Assembly (NCBI GenBank): GCA_023384575.1
Contig: JAHDVP010000011.1
Location: forward strand, 18,831-82,830
Source of the DNA: Acidobacteriota bacterium
Lineage (GTDB): Bacteria; Acidobacteriota; Vicinamibacteria; Vicinamibacterales; JAFNAJ01
DNA: 64,000 bases
Reading direction: 5' to 3'
The position numbers were made by a program, and so were the translations under genes. The notes under the pieces are model-generated. The model worked only from the letters and a program-made list of their open reading frames with translations. It did no database searches and had not been told where the DNA came from. Of this stretch, positions 17,921 through 27,049 are shown piece after piece. Numbering within the stretch: the stretch's first letter is position 1; each line of letters opens with the position of its first letter.

Positions 17921-19198
17921 GTGACGAGTCACCAGAGCACGGCCGCGCTGCCGTTCGACGTCGCACACGACGTCCCGCTCGCGGAGTCGCTTCGCCGCTT
18001 CCGGTGGCGCGGCGGCGCCGAACCGGCCGTCGACGAGCTCGAGGCGAGCGCCGGCTCCGCGACGCTTCGAGTGCCCACCTTCACCAACGAGTTCTGGACG
18101 GCGAAGCAGCGTGCCGCGCACAGCCTCCACGAAGTGTCGTATCGCGCGTGCTTCAAGCCCCAGTTGCCGCGGTTCTTCATCGAGCGCCTGACGACGCCGG
18201 GCGAGATCGTCTACGACCCCTTCATGGGCCGCGGAACGACCCTCGTCGAGGCCGCCTTGCTCGGTCGCGTACCGTTCGGCTGCGACGTCAACCCGCTCAG
18301 TCGCGTGCTGACCGAGCCGCGTCTCGACCCGCCCTGCCTGGAGGACGTGGACGCGGCACTCGCCGCCGTCGACTTCGCAGCGCCAGCGGAAGCACCGGAC
18401 GACCTGCTCGTGTTCTATCACCCCGAAACGCTGCGCGAGATCGCGGCGCTCCGCGCCCATCTCCTGGCACGCGAGCGAGCGGGGACGCTCACACCCGCAG
18501 ATCGATGGGTCAGGATGGTGGCGGTCAACCGGCTCACGGGGCACTCGACCGGGTTCTTCTCGGTCTATACGTTTCCCCCGAACCAGGCGGTGTCGGCACG
18601 ATCGCAGGCCCGCATCAACGCCCGAAGGAAGCAGATCCCCCCACGCCGCGACGTCGCCGCGATCATCAGGCGCAAGTCTCGAGCCCTGCTGAGCGACATC
18701 ACGCCCGAGACGCGCACACGATTGGCCGCGCTGGCCGGGCGCACGCGCCTCGTCACCGGCCTCTCGTCGCTCACGCCAGAACTGGCGAGCGGTTCGGTGG
18801 CGCTCGTCGTGACCTCACCGCCGTTTCTCGATGTGGTCGACTACCAGACCGACAACTGGCTTCGTTGCTGGTTCTGCGGCATCGACGCGACGAGTGTTCC
18901 GATCACGAAGGCACGGCGCACCGACGACTGGCAGGCGTTCGTCGAACGGACGCTCGTCGAGCTGCGGCGCGTACTGCGCCCCGGCGGTCACGTGGCCTTC
19001 GAGGTCGGCGAGGTCAAGGGCGGCGCGGTCCGTCTCGAGGAACTCGTCGTGCCGGCCGGCCTCGCGGCGGGCCTCGAGCCCGTGCTCGTGCTGATCAACG
19101 CGCAGGCCTTCACGAAGACCGCCAACTGCTGGGGCGTCGACAACAACCGCAAGGGCACGAACACCAACCGCATCGTCGTGTTCCGGAAGGCCGGCTGA
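17921..19198 (+). CDS. solitary DNA (adenine-N6 or cytosine-N4) methyltransferase
   Basis: A 425-residue SAM-dependent DNA amino-methyltransferase. The SAM-binding motif DPFMGRGTTLVEAALLG lies at residues 99-115 and the catalytic TSPPF motif at 298-302, separated by nearly 190 residues that could hold the target-recognition part. A last conserved block reads LRRVLRPGGHVAFEVGEV. SPPF/SPPY motifs occur in N4-cytosine and some N6-adenine enzymes, so the modified base is uncertain. No restriction endonuclease, specificity subunit or Vsr gene lies nearby, so it looks like an orphan methyltransferase. GTG at 17921 is preferred over a TTG at 17900 because a -10 box lies between them. The following fusion gene begins 16 nt after its stop. 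Confidence 0.85.
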   Translation: MTSHQSTAALPFDVAHDVPLAESLRRFRWRGGAEPAVDELEASAGSATLRVPTFTNEFWTAKQRAAHSLHEVSYRACFKPQLPRFFIERLTTPGEIVYDPFMGRGTTLVEAALLGRVPFGCDVNPLSRVLTEPRLDPPCLEDVDAALAAVDFAAPAEAPDDLLVFYHPETLREIAALRAHLLARERAGTLTPADRWVRMVAVNRLTGHSTGFFSVYTFPPNQAVSARSQARINARRKQIPPRRDVAAIIRRKSRALLSDITPETRTRLAALAGRTRLVTGLSSLTPELASGSVALVVTSPPFLDVVDYQTDNWLRCWFCGIDATSVPITKARRTDDWQAFVERTLVELRRVLRPGGHVAFEVGEVKGGAVRLEELVVPAGLAAGLEPVLVLINAQAFTKTANCWGVDNNRKGTNTNRIVVFRKAG

Positions 19199-19214
19199 TC
19201 GAGGGCGCTGGAAC

Positions 19215-22200
19215 GTGTCGCTCCTTCAACAGAAGCCCGCGCTGCCGCTGGACGTCGCCGCCGACCTGGCGCGCTCGCGTTTCGGCATCGAAGGCGCGGC
19301 CTCGCCGCTGCCTGGCGAACGCGACCAGAACGTCAGGATCGACGCAGTCGACGGGCGGCGGTTCGTGCTCAAGATTGCCCATCCCGCAGACGACGCGTCC
19401 CTGCTCGAGGCGCAGCACGTTGCGATGGCGGCCGCGGCACCGCTCTCGCCCCGGCCGGTGCCCGGCATGTCGGGTCGCGCCGTCGAAGCGGTCGTGATCG
19501 ATGGCCGCCGCTACCTCGTGCGCCTCCTCACGTGGATGGATGGCAGGCCCCTGGGCGAGCTCGCCCGCCGGACCCCGGCCCTGTTCGAGTCGCTCGGTCG
19601 GGCCGTGGCCGCGGTGGACCGGGCGCTGACCGGCATCGACCACCCGGCCCTGCACCGTGAGTTCCCGTGGGATCTCGAGACGGCTCCGCGCCTGCTCGCT
19701 GCGACGCCAGAAGGCCTCGACGCCGAACGACAGGCGTTCGTCTCGCACGCGCTGGCGCTTCACGCGGCGCACGTCGCCCCACGCGCAGCGGGCCTGCGGC
19801 GCCAGGCCATCCACAACGACGCGAACGACTACAACGTCCTGGTCGGCGGTGAAGACGACGCCCCTCACTCACGCGGCCAGACGGTCGTGGGGCTGCTCGA
19901 CTTCGGCGACCTCATCTGGTCGGCTCGGGTTCATGACGTGGCGGTCGCCGCCGCTTACGCCCTGCTCGGGCAGGACGACCCGCTCGCGGCGGTGGCCGCG
20001 GTGGTTCGTGGGTACCACGAGACCCTGCCACTCGACGAGAACGAGATCGCGTCGCTCTTTCCGCTCGTCCTGCTGCGCCTCGCGCTGAGCGTCCACCACG
20101 CGGCCCGCCAGACGTCGGCACGGCCCGACGACCCGTACCTGTCGATCAGCCAGGCCCCGATCACAGCGGCCATGCCGGTGCTGACCGCCACGCATCCCCG
20201 CCTCGCGCACTACGTCCTGCGCGACGCCTGCGGGCTGCCCCCCGTGCCGCATGCGTCGCGCGTCATCGAGTGGCTGCGCGCGCACCAGGTCGACTTCGCG
20301 CCGGTGCTCGGGCGCGACCTTCGCGCGCCAGGCGCCGCGGTGCCGCTGGATCTGAGCGCGGGCAGCGTGCTTCTGCCGAGCGACCCGGCTACCCGGACGC
20401 CGCGGTTGCTGGCAGAGCGACTGGCTGACGCCATCAGGCGGACTCCCGGGGCGGCTGACGACGCCGTCGGCGTCGGCGGCTACGACGAGGCGCGCGTGCT
20501 CTACACCACCCCGGCTTTTCGCAGCACGCGCCCCTTCGCCGAGGGCCGTACCGTCCACCTTGGCGTCGACCTGACCGCGCCGGCGGGCACGCCCGTGCAC
20601 GCGCCGATCGGCGGGGTCGTGCATGGGTTCGAGGACGCGACGGCGCCTCTCGACTACGGCCCCGTGATCGTCCTCAGGCACGATCAGCCCGGCGTGGCGT
20701 TCTACACGCTGTACGGGCATCTCGGTCGCGAATCGCTCGCACGCCTGCGGGTCGGCCAGACCGTTGCGGCGGGCGAGCGCCTGGGATCGATCGGCTCGTC
20801 CGAGGTGAACGGCGGCTGGTGGCCGCACCTGCACCTACAGGTCATCACGGACATGCTCGACGTGCCGTGCAACTTCAACGGCGCCGCCGTGCCGAGCCAG
20901 CGGGACGTCTGGAAGGGCCTCTGCCCCGACCCCAACCTGGTGCTGCAGGTTCCCGACGACCAGCTGCCCCGGAGACGCGCCACGAGGGATCTCCTGACCT
21001 CACGACGGGCTCACGTCGGTTCGAACGTCCGCTTGAGCTATCGTCGACCGCTGCGCATCGTGCGCGGATGGATGCAGTGGCTGTACGACGAGGACGGCCG
21101 GCCGTATCTCGACGTGTACAACAACGTCCCGCACGTCGGTCACGCGCACCCGGGAGTCGTGACAACGGTCTGCGAGCAGTTGGCGGTGCTCAACACCAAC
21201 ACGCGCTACCTGCAGGACGTGCACGCCGAGTACGTCGAAGCGCTGCTTGCCACCTTCCCGGCGCCGCTTTCGGTCTGCTACCTGACGACGTCGGGCAGCG
21301 AGGCCACCGAGCTCGCCCTGCGGCTGGCGCGCGCCGCGACGGAAGGTGTCGACTTGCTCGTTCTCGACGGGGCCTATCACGGCCACACCACGACGGCGAT
21401 CGACATCAGTCCGTACAAGCACGACGGCCCTGGCGGCGCGGGCGCGCCGGCATGGGTTCACAAGGTGTCGCTTCCCGACCTGTACCGCGGCCCCTATCGC
21501 GCCTCCGATCCTGACGCCGGTCTGAAGTACGCCGCGGCCGTCGGGGCTCGCATCGACGACATCGGGAGCCGGCGGCGCCGCCTGTGCGGCTACCTCGCCG
21601 AGACGTGTCCGAGCGTGGGCGGTCAGTTCTTCTTGCCGGCGGGCTACCTGCGCGAGGTCTATCGACTGACGCGGGCGGCTGGCGGCGTCGCCATCGCCGA
21701 CGAGGTGCAGACGGGCCTCGGCCGCATCGGCACGCACCTCTGGGCCTTCGAGGCGCACGGCGTCGTCCCCGACATCGTCGTGCTCGGCAAGCCACTCGGC
21801 AATGGCTACCCGATGGGGGCGGTCGTCACGACGCGCGAGATCGCCGACGCGTTCGACAACGGCATGGAGTTCTTCAGCACGTTCGGCGGCAGCAGCGCGG
21901 CCTGTGCCGCGGGGCTCGCCACGCTGAGGACGGTGCTGCGCGAGGGCCTGATGGCCAACGCCCGCGAGGTGGGTGGCCGGCTGCTCGACTCGCTCCGCGC
22001 CCTCCAGGGGCGACATGCGGTCATCGGCGACGTCCGGGGCGCCGGGCTCTTTCTCGGCATCGAGCTGGTCGTGGACCGCGACACGCGTCAGCCTGCTGCC
22101 GAGCAAGCCGACTTCGTCGTCAACCGTCTTCGCGAGCTCGGCATCCTCACGGGCACCGATGGCCCGTTCCACAACGTCGTCAAGGTGCGTGGCCCGATGT

Positions 22201-22271
22201 GCGTCACGGGCGAGGACGCGGACCTCCTCGTGACGGCGCTCGACCGCGCGTGCGACGAACTGGCGCACTGA
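19215..22271 (+). CDS. APH-type kinase / M23 / class III PLP phospho-lyase fusion
   Basis: A 1018-residue fusion. Residues 20-330 are a choline/aminoglycoside-kinase-like domain with the catalytic loop HND at 200-202 and the metal-binding DFGD at 229-232. Residues about 435-560 are an M23 (LytM-like) domain with intact zinc ligands: His448 and Asp452 in HLGVD, and His538/His540 in HLHL. Residues about 600-1015 are a class III aminotransferase fold with PLP lysine Lys859 in LGKPLGNGYPMG and the cofactor segment TSGSEATELALRLAR. The outer domains parallel the human hydroxylysine kinase and the ethanolamine-phosphate / phosphohydroxylysine phospho-lyases, so the likely job is to phosphorylate an amino alcohol and eliminate phosphate and ammonia. 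Why an M23 domain sits between is unclear. GTG start. Confidence 0.88.
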   Translation: MSLLQQKPALPLDVAADLARSRFGIEGAASPLPGERDQNVRIDAVDGRRFVLKIAHPADDASLLEAQHVAMAAAAPLSPRPVPGMSGRAVEAVVIDGRRYLVRLLTWMDGRPLGELARRTPALFESLGRAVAAVDRALTGIDHPALHREFPWDLETAPRLLAATPEGLDAERQAFVSHALALHAAHVAPRAAGLRRQAIHNDANDYNVLVGGEDDAPHSRGQTVVGLLDFGDLIWSARVHDVAVAAAYALLGQDDPLAAVAAVVRGYHETLPLDENEIASLFPLVLLRLALSVHHAARQTSARPDDPYLSISQAPITAAMPVLTATHPRLAHYVLRDACGLPPVPHASRVIEWLRAHQVDFAPVLGRDLRAPGAAVPLDLSAGSVLLPSDPATRTPRLLAERLADAIRRTPGAADDAVGVGGYDEARVLYTTPAFRSTRPFAEGRTVHLGVDLTAPAGTPVHAPIGGVVHGFEDATAPLDYGPVIVLRHDQPGVAFYTLYGHLGRESLARLRVGQTVAAGERLGSIGSSEVNGGWWPHLHLQVITDMLDVPCNFNGAAVPSQRDVWKGLCPDPNLVLQVPDDQLPRRRATRDLLTSRRAHVGSNVRLSYRRPLRIVRGWMQWLYDEDGRPYLDVYNNVPHVGHAHPGVVTTVCEQLAVLNTNTRYLQDVHAEYVEALLATFPAPLSVCYLTTSGSEATELALRLARAATEGVDLLVLDGAYHGHTTTAIDISPYKHDGPGGAGAPAWVHKVSLPDLYRGPYRASDPDAGLKYAAAVGARIDDIGSRRRRLCGYLAETCPSVGGQFFLPAGYLREVYRLTRAAGGVAIADEVQTGLGRIGTHLWAFEAHGVVPDIVVLGKPLGNGYPMGAVVTTREIADAFDNGMEFFSTFGGSSAACAAGLATLRTVLREGLMANAREVGGRLLDSLRALQGRHAVIGDVRGAGLFLGIELVVDRDTRQPAAEQADFVVNRLRELGILTGTDGPFHNVVKVRGPMCVTGEDADLLVTALDRACDELAH

Positions 22272-22311
22272 CACGTCGGCAGGAGCTGGCGGCGCGTCGC
22301 GCCCGCGCGCG

Positions 22312-23790
22312 TCAGGGTCCGTCCGGACGTCCATCGGCCGCTGCGCGGCGGGTTTCGCCGATCCGGTACAACCGCGTCGCCGTGCGCAGGAACAGCGCAT
22401 CGCTCGAGAGCGCCGGCGTGGCGAAGCTCAGCTCGTCGAGGCGGTTTCGCGCGAGCTCGACGTACCTGTCACCCGCCTCGATCACGAACGTGTCGCCCTC
22501 CTCGCTGAGCAGATACACCTTGCCGTCGGACGCCCACGGCGACGCCGAGAAGGTGTTGCCCGGGCCTCCGGCCCTCGCCTGATAGATCTGCCCACCCGTC
22601 GCCGCGTCGAACACGGTCAGGATCCCGTTGTCGTTGACGACGTACATGCGGCCCCTGTAGACGAGCGGCGAAGAGGTGTAGGCCGAGGCGCGCGGGTGCG
22701 CCCAGGCCACCCACTCGCTCCGTTCTTCGCCCTTCGGCAGCGTGATGTCACCGCGCGCCCCGGGGCGGATGGCGAAGACCGGCCGGTTCGACTCGCCTTG
22801 CGACCCGGTGGCGAGGTAGAGCAGGCCCTCGGCCGCAACGGGTGTGGGGGTGGACTGCCCGGTCAGGCCGTGCAGCCGCCAGATCTCCGAGCCGTCGGCC
22901 GGGCTGTAGCCGATGGCGTACTGCTGCCCGATCACGACGAGCTCCGTGCCCTTGTCGTGGGTCCAGATGAACGGCGTGGACCAGCCCGAGGCCCGCTGCT
23001 TGACGCGCGCCAGGTTTCGCTCGACGAGCCAGAGGGTCTCGCCCGACTTCGCGTCGACGGCGGCCACGAACGACTGCCCGTCGTTGTCGTGGACGACGAA
23101 CACCTTGCCGTCGTGGACGACCGGAGACGAGGCCGTGCCGAAGTCGAGGTACATGGGCTGCGGGTCGAACCGCCTGGCCCACACGGGTGTCCCGTCGAGG
23201 GTGTAGGCGAACAGGCCGACATTGCCGAAGTAGGCGTACACGCGCGCGCCGTCGGTGGCCGGCGTTTCGGACGCGTAGGTGTTCTTCCGGTGTCGGCCGC
23301 CGAAGGGCGTGCCCTTGTGGGCTTCGCGTTCCCAGCGAATCCGGCCCGTGGCGACGTCGATGCCGTACACCATGTAGCGGATCTCGCCGGTGTCACCCGT
23401 TCGCTCGATGTCGCGCTGGCGAACGGCTTCGAGCACCTCTTCTGGTGACAGGCCCTTCGCCGTGAGTTCGGCCACGTAGTCGTTGCCGAAGATGCCGGGC
23501 GACGGCGCCTTGTACGGACCCGGGCTGATGGCCGACGTGACGAACACCTGGTCTTTCCACACGATGGGCGACGACCAGCCGCGTCCCGGCACCTCGACCG
23601 ACCAGGCCAGACCTTCCGAGGCCGACCAGGTCAGCGGCAGGCGCACGCCGTCGGCGACGCCGGCCCCTCCGGGTCCGCGGAACTGAGGCCAGTCCCCCGG
23701 GCCGCGACGGGCTTCGGCCGGGCCGAACCAGAAAGATACGGCCGCGACGACGGCGGCGGCCACCACCGGGCAGGAGCGCTTCACTCGCAT
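22312..23790 (-). CDS. secreted PQQ-like beta-propeller protein
   Basis: A 492-residue exported protein. The N-terminus is a signal peptide (MRVKRSC then a hydrophobic run to AEA at about 27). The rest is an eight-bladed quinoprotein-type propeller with repeats such as WPQFRGPGGAGVADGVRLPL, VYAYFGNVGLFAYTLDGTPVWARR, VYLLSEEGDTFVIEAG. Proteins of this PQQ_2/BamB-like group in this lineage commonly begin with WPqFRGP; their function is unknown and binding of PQQ is not shown. No partner dehydrogenase is adjacent. The upstream gene is divergent. A paralogous architecture with added membrane helices is encoded at 49759-51681. Confidence 0.85.
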   Translation of the reverse strand: MRVKRSCPVVAAAVVAAVSFWFGPAEARRGPGDWPQFRGPGGAGVADGVRLPLTWSASEGLAWSVEVPGRGWSSPIVWKDQVFVTSAISPGPYKAPSPGIFGNDYVAELTAKGLSPEEVLEAVRQRDIERTGDTGEIRYMVYGIDVATGRIRWEREAHKGTPFGGRHRKNTYASETPATDGARVYAYFGNVGLFAYTLDGTPVWARRFDPQPMYLDFGTASSPVVHDGKVFVVHDNDGQSFVAAVDAKSGETLWLVERNLARVKQRASGWSTPFIWTHDKGTELVVIGQQYAIGYSPADGSEIWRLHGLTGQSTPTPVAAEGLLYLATGSQGESNRPVFAIRPGARGDITLPKGEERSEWVAWAHPRASAYTSSPLVYRGRMYVVNDNGILTVFDAATGGQIYQARAGGPGNTFSASPWASDGKVYLLSEEGDTFVIEAGDRYVELARNRLDELSFATPALSSDALFLRTATRLYRIGETRRAAADGRPDGP

Positions 23791-23959
23791 GTTGTGAGGA
23801 CGGTACCACACCTGCCGGCCCTCGTGTCGACGAGGGCGCGTTCGAACGGTGGAACGACGGGTCGACTCCGCCTTGACACGGGGTGGGCACCGGTCAATAG
23901 TCACGTGCGGGTCGTGGCCTCGTCGGGCGACCGGTTCGGGCTCGGCCGGATGCCGTACC

Positions 23960-25054
23960 ATGGGGGGCGCACTGGGCGAAGGAAACGTCTGGCCGAACGC
24001 GTTGTTCGTGGCGACGAGCTGGACCGGCGAGGACGCGATACGGGCGGCGGACCAAGGGCTGCGGCCGCGAATCGACTACGTCGAGTTGGCCCGCGCCTTC
24101 GGCTCGAGCTTCGTGCACTACAACGACCTTCGCTTCAAGGAGCGGTGGGCGCCGAGATCGGAGCGAACGCGGCTGCGTCGCCTGTGGTTCGAGTGGCATC
24201 TCGCGCGTCTCGCCCGCCGGCGCGCGGCCGAGAACGGCACGGACGTTCTCGTGGCCCTCTCGGAGGGGGTCGGGGCGTGGCTGGGAGGGCGCGACGCACG
24301 CTGGCGGACGGTGACCGTCCTGCACCACCCGCTTTCGCCACGCCGGCGCCCTTTCTATCGACTGACCCGCTTCGCCCAGCGCACCGAGCGCCTCGTGTTC
24401 ATCTCGACCGCAGAACGCGACGAGTTCGCCACCCGCTTCCCGTTGCCCGCGGAGAAGTCGGCCGTGATTCTCGGCAACATCGACACCGACTTCTATCGCC
24501 CGCGAGACGAAGGCGCCATCGCCGCGGCCCGGCCTTTCATCTTCGGGTTCGGCATGTCGAAGCGCGATTACGCGACGCTGGTGGCCGCGATGCGCCTGCT
24601 GCCCTCGATCGACTGCGTCATCGCCGCGGCAACCCTGTTCGATGACGCCCCCGTCGATTTCGGGCCGCCGCCGCTTCCCCGCAACGTCAAGATCTTCACG
24701 CGGTTCGACCTCAGGATGGTGCACCGCCTGATCTCCCAGTGCCGGTTCGTCGTGATTCCCCTCGAACCGAAGCTGACGCAGTGGGCGGCCGGGTGCACCG
24801 CGGCCATGGTGACGCAGGCCCTCGGTGCGCCCCTGATCATCACGCGCACGCCTGCCATCGTCGAGTACCTCCCGGCGTCCAACCACGACCTGCTGTGCCC
24901 CCCCGACGACGCCGGGCGTCTCGCCGAGCTCATCGAGGCCCTGTGGAGCCGACCCGGGACGCATGCCGACCGGGGAACCGAAGGGCGCCGCCACGTCGAG
25001 CTGCACCACGCCGTACGCGACTACCCGGCACGGATGCGCGACGTCCTGCCGTGA
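23960..25054 (+). CDS. glycosyltransferase (GT-B fold, GT4-like)
   Basis: A 364-residue protein resembling glycosyltransferases of the GT-B fold. The N-terminal half has LFVATSWTG and LVALSEGVGAW; the C-terminal half has FIFGFGMSKRDYATLVAAMRLLP, typical of the domain that begins the nucleotide-sugar-binding half, and TRTPAIVEYLPASNHDLLCPPDDAGRLAELIEALW, which corresponds to the conserved E..P.G segment and the following helix. Donor and acceptor are unknown and no glycan operon surrounds it. The start is uncertain: ATG 23960 is taken, with TTG/GTG alternatives at 24001 and 24007. Confidence 0.72.
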   Translation: MGGALGEGNVWPNALFVATSWTGEDAIRAADQGLRPRIDYVELARAFGSSFVHYNDLRFKERWAPRSERTRLRRLWFEWHLARLARRRAAENGTDVLVALSEGVGAWLGGRDARWRTVTVLHHPLSPRRRPFYRLTRFAQRTERLVFISTAERDEFATRFPLPAEKSAVILGNIDTDFYRPRDEGAIAAARPFIFGFGMSKRDYATLVAAMRLLPSIDCVIAAATLFDDAPVDFGPPPLPRNVKIFTRFDLRMVHRLISQCRFVVIPLEPKLTQWAAGCTAAMVTQALGAPLIITRTPAIVEYLPASNHDLLCPPDDAGRLAELIEALWSRPGTHADRGTEGRRHVELHHAVRDYPARMRDVLP

Positions 25055-25073
25055 GCGTACGCGGGCCTCGAGC

Positions 25074-26531
25074 TCAGTAGCCGCCAAGCCCGCGCGGCTT
25101 GACGACCCACCGGGTGAGCACGAGGTAGACGAGGATGCCCGCCGCCATCGACGGCAACGTGGCCGTCGTGTAAGGGAACCAGCCGTGGTAGGCGAGGCTC
25201 TTCGGGTCGAGGAACGCCAGGTAGCTCACGGAGCCGACGACGAGCGCGACGAGCGCCGGCCAGTTCCAGCCACCCCAGAAGTCGTACGGTGATCCCGCGC
25301 GCTCGTCGTAGAGCGCCCGGAGGTCGATGCGCTGGCGCCGCAGCAGGAAGTAGTCGGCCATCGAGATGCCGATCGCCGGGCCGTAGCCGAGCCCCGTCCA
25401 CAGGATGAAGTTGAGGAAGTGGTCGTAGATCCAGGTCGGGCGGACGAGCAGCACCGCCGTCGCGATCGCGACGATCGCCGAGCACGCCGACCAACTGAGC
25501 CGGCTCACGAACCTCACGCCTTCCTGGCGCGCGGCCACGAGGAACACGTACACGACGCTCGCCATGCTCGTGACGTTGGCGAAGGCAATCCACAGCAGCG
25601 CCGCGGCGCCGAGCGCGACGCCCCCCACGGGAATCATCCACGCCGTGGGGTCCGATTGGCCGAGCGCGAGCGCCGTCATCATGCCAAGGGCTTGAGCGAG
25701 GGCGGTCATGACCCCGAGGCCGATGAGAAACGCCCAGAAGGCGCCGCGCTGCGTGCGCGCAAGGCGCGAGAGGCTGCCGAGCCCGGGCCAGTACGAGAGC
25801 ATCGCCGCGAGGTTCAGTTCGACGGCGATCATGAAGTCGACGGGCTTGATGCCGTAGGGCTCGAGCGGCTCGAAGGCGAGGAAGTCGTCGTAGCGGTACT
25901 CGCGCAGCAGCAGGTACAGCATGCCGAGCATCACGACGACCAGGCCGGGGGCGGCAAGGCGATTCACCCAGCGGATCGTGCCGGGGCCGCGCACGACGAT
26001 CAGCCACGTGAGGCCGAGGGCGAGCAGGCCGAAGCCGACAACGACGAGCGAGTCGACGCTGAACGCCGTCTCGAGCATCGCGTTGACGACGTTGGTCGAC
26101 GCGCGGCCGAACATCACGGCGAGCACCGCGTTCCAGCCCACCGTAATGGCGAGCATCCAGGCGTAGACGAGCGGCTTCACGCCGTGGCGGCCGAAGTGGC
26201 TGCGGAGGAACGTGTAGTGCTCCTGTCCGTATTTCGCGGTCCCGAGCACCGAAGCCGCGATGATGGCCGTGCCGACCATCACGCCAATCACGTTGGCGGC
26301 AAGGCCTGCCTTGAAACCGACGAAGGTGATGGTCGTCCCGCCAATGAGAAACGCCCAGGTCGCGATGGCCAGGCCCGTCATGACGAGCGTGAGGTCGGCG
26401 AACCCCCAGATGCGCTCCTCGAAGTAGACGGGCAGGGTGTCGAACCAGGCGGAGGGACGGTCGGCGCGCGCCGCCGGCGAGACGGCGGCATCGTGTCCGG
26501 TGTGGCGATCAGAGGGCCCAGACCAGGACAC
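25074..26531 (-). CDS. NCS1 family nucleobase:cation symporter-type permease
   Basis: A 485-residue membrane protein with about twelve hydrophobic segments. It matches the NCS1 family (purines, cytosine, hydantoin, thiamine precursors): ERIWGFADLTLVMTGLAIATWAFLIGG aligns with the first helix region, GLAANVIGVMVGTAI with the second, and YGPAIGISMADYFLLRR with the conserved helix 10 loop. The best start is GTG at 26531, which lies inside the 3' end of a small upstream membrane ORF (23-nt overlap). The substrate cannot be told from sequence. No nucleobase catabolic genes are next to it. Confidence 0.87.
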   Translation of the reverse strand: MSWSGPSDRHTGHDAAVSPAARADRPSAWFDTLPVYFEERIWGFADLTLVMTGLAIATWAFLIGGTTITFVGFKAGLAANVIGVMVGTAIIAASVLGTAKYGQEHYTFLRSHFGRHGVKPLVYAWMLAITVGWNAVLAVMFGRASTNVVNAMLETAFSVDSLVVVGFGLLALGLTWLIVVRGPGTIRWVNRLAAPGLVVVMLGMLYLLLREYRYDDFLAFEPLEPYGIKPVDFMIAVELNLAAMLSYWPGLGSLSRLARTQRGAFWAFLIGLGVMTALAQALGMMTALALGQSDPTAWMIPVGGVALGAAALLWIAFANVTSMASVVYVFLVAARQEGVRFVSRLSWSACSAIVAIATAVLLVRPTWIYDHFLNFILWTGLGYGPAIGISMADYFLLRRQRIDLRALYDERAGSPYDFWGGWNWPALVALVVGSVSYLAFLDPKSLAYHGWFPYTTATLPSMAAGILVYLVLTRWVVKPRGLGGY

Positions 26532-26664
26532 CGCCGCAGATCACCGCGAGGAAGAGCACGACCGCCAGCCAGTCGGCAACCGTGAGGTGGGCGCGTGCCG
26601 GATCGTCGTAGCCTGGCGCAGCAAGCACGTCGAGCCGGCGATCGAGTTCGGGCGGCCGATCCAT
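26509..26664 (-). CDS. 51-residue membrane ORF overlapping the NCS1 permease
   Basis: An unrecognised small open reading frame, MDRPPELDRRLDVLAAPG onward, with a charged N-terminal half and one C-terminal membrane helix (roughly TVADWLAVVLFLAVICGG, then VLVWAL). Its stop lies 23 nt inside the permease gene, so the two are in different frames and probably translationally coupled. The same architecture, a short single-helix protein attached to a transporter gene, occurs a second time in this window at 29504-29617. It may be a small transporter subunit or assembly factor; that is inference. No strong Shine-Dalgarno is seen. Confidence 0.6.
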   Translation of the reverse strand: MDRPPELDRRLDVLAAPGYDDPARAHLTVADWLAVVLFLAVICGGVLVWAL

Positions 26665-26777
26665 GATCCGTGCACCCTACCGCAGATATTGGCAGCCCGA
26701 CAGCGAAAAATCGTGACCGTCCCCGTTTCGTGAGGCCGATGTCCTGCCGGCGACGCGCTCGCGCCGCGCTTCACTGG

Positions 26778-26990
26778 TCAAGCGAGGGGAGATACGTCGT
26801 CTAGCAGCCGGTGGGCGGACACGGCGCGGACGTCCCGCGCAAGAGGGAAGGTGTCGGCCCCCGCGCGGATCACGTCGAGGCTCGTGAGTCGAAGGTCGCC
26901 AGCGCGTGGCGCATCGACGGCGTGACGGCTGGCGCGGTGGTTCGCTTCACCTCGAAGCCGTAGCGCCGCGGGCCGTCGATCACGTCCCTT
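26778..26990 (-). pseudogene. frameshifted C-terminal remnant of a DUF4143-type ATPase
   Basis: Reading the minus strand from about 26990 gives VIDGPRRYGFEVKRTTAPAV then TPSMRHALA, and after loss of one base near 26907 the neighbouring frame continues DLRLTSLDVIRAGADTFPLA and RDVRAVSAHRLLDDVSPLA before a TGA at 26778-26780. This pattern (FEvKRt.ap.lTpSmr.al.DL.L..L.Vi.aG...ypLa) is the C-terminus of ATP-binding proteins with a DUF4143 domain. The AAA domain is absent, so only a decayed tail remains. The rest of the 385-bp gap (26665-27049) shows nothing recognisable. Confidence 0.7.
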
Positions 26991-27049
26991 TCACGCGCGC
27001 CTGCCGAACCTCTGCGTCGCAGGGCGGCGAGATCTGAGCCACGACCCAC

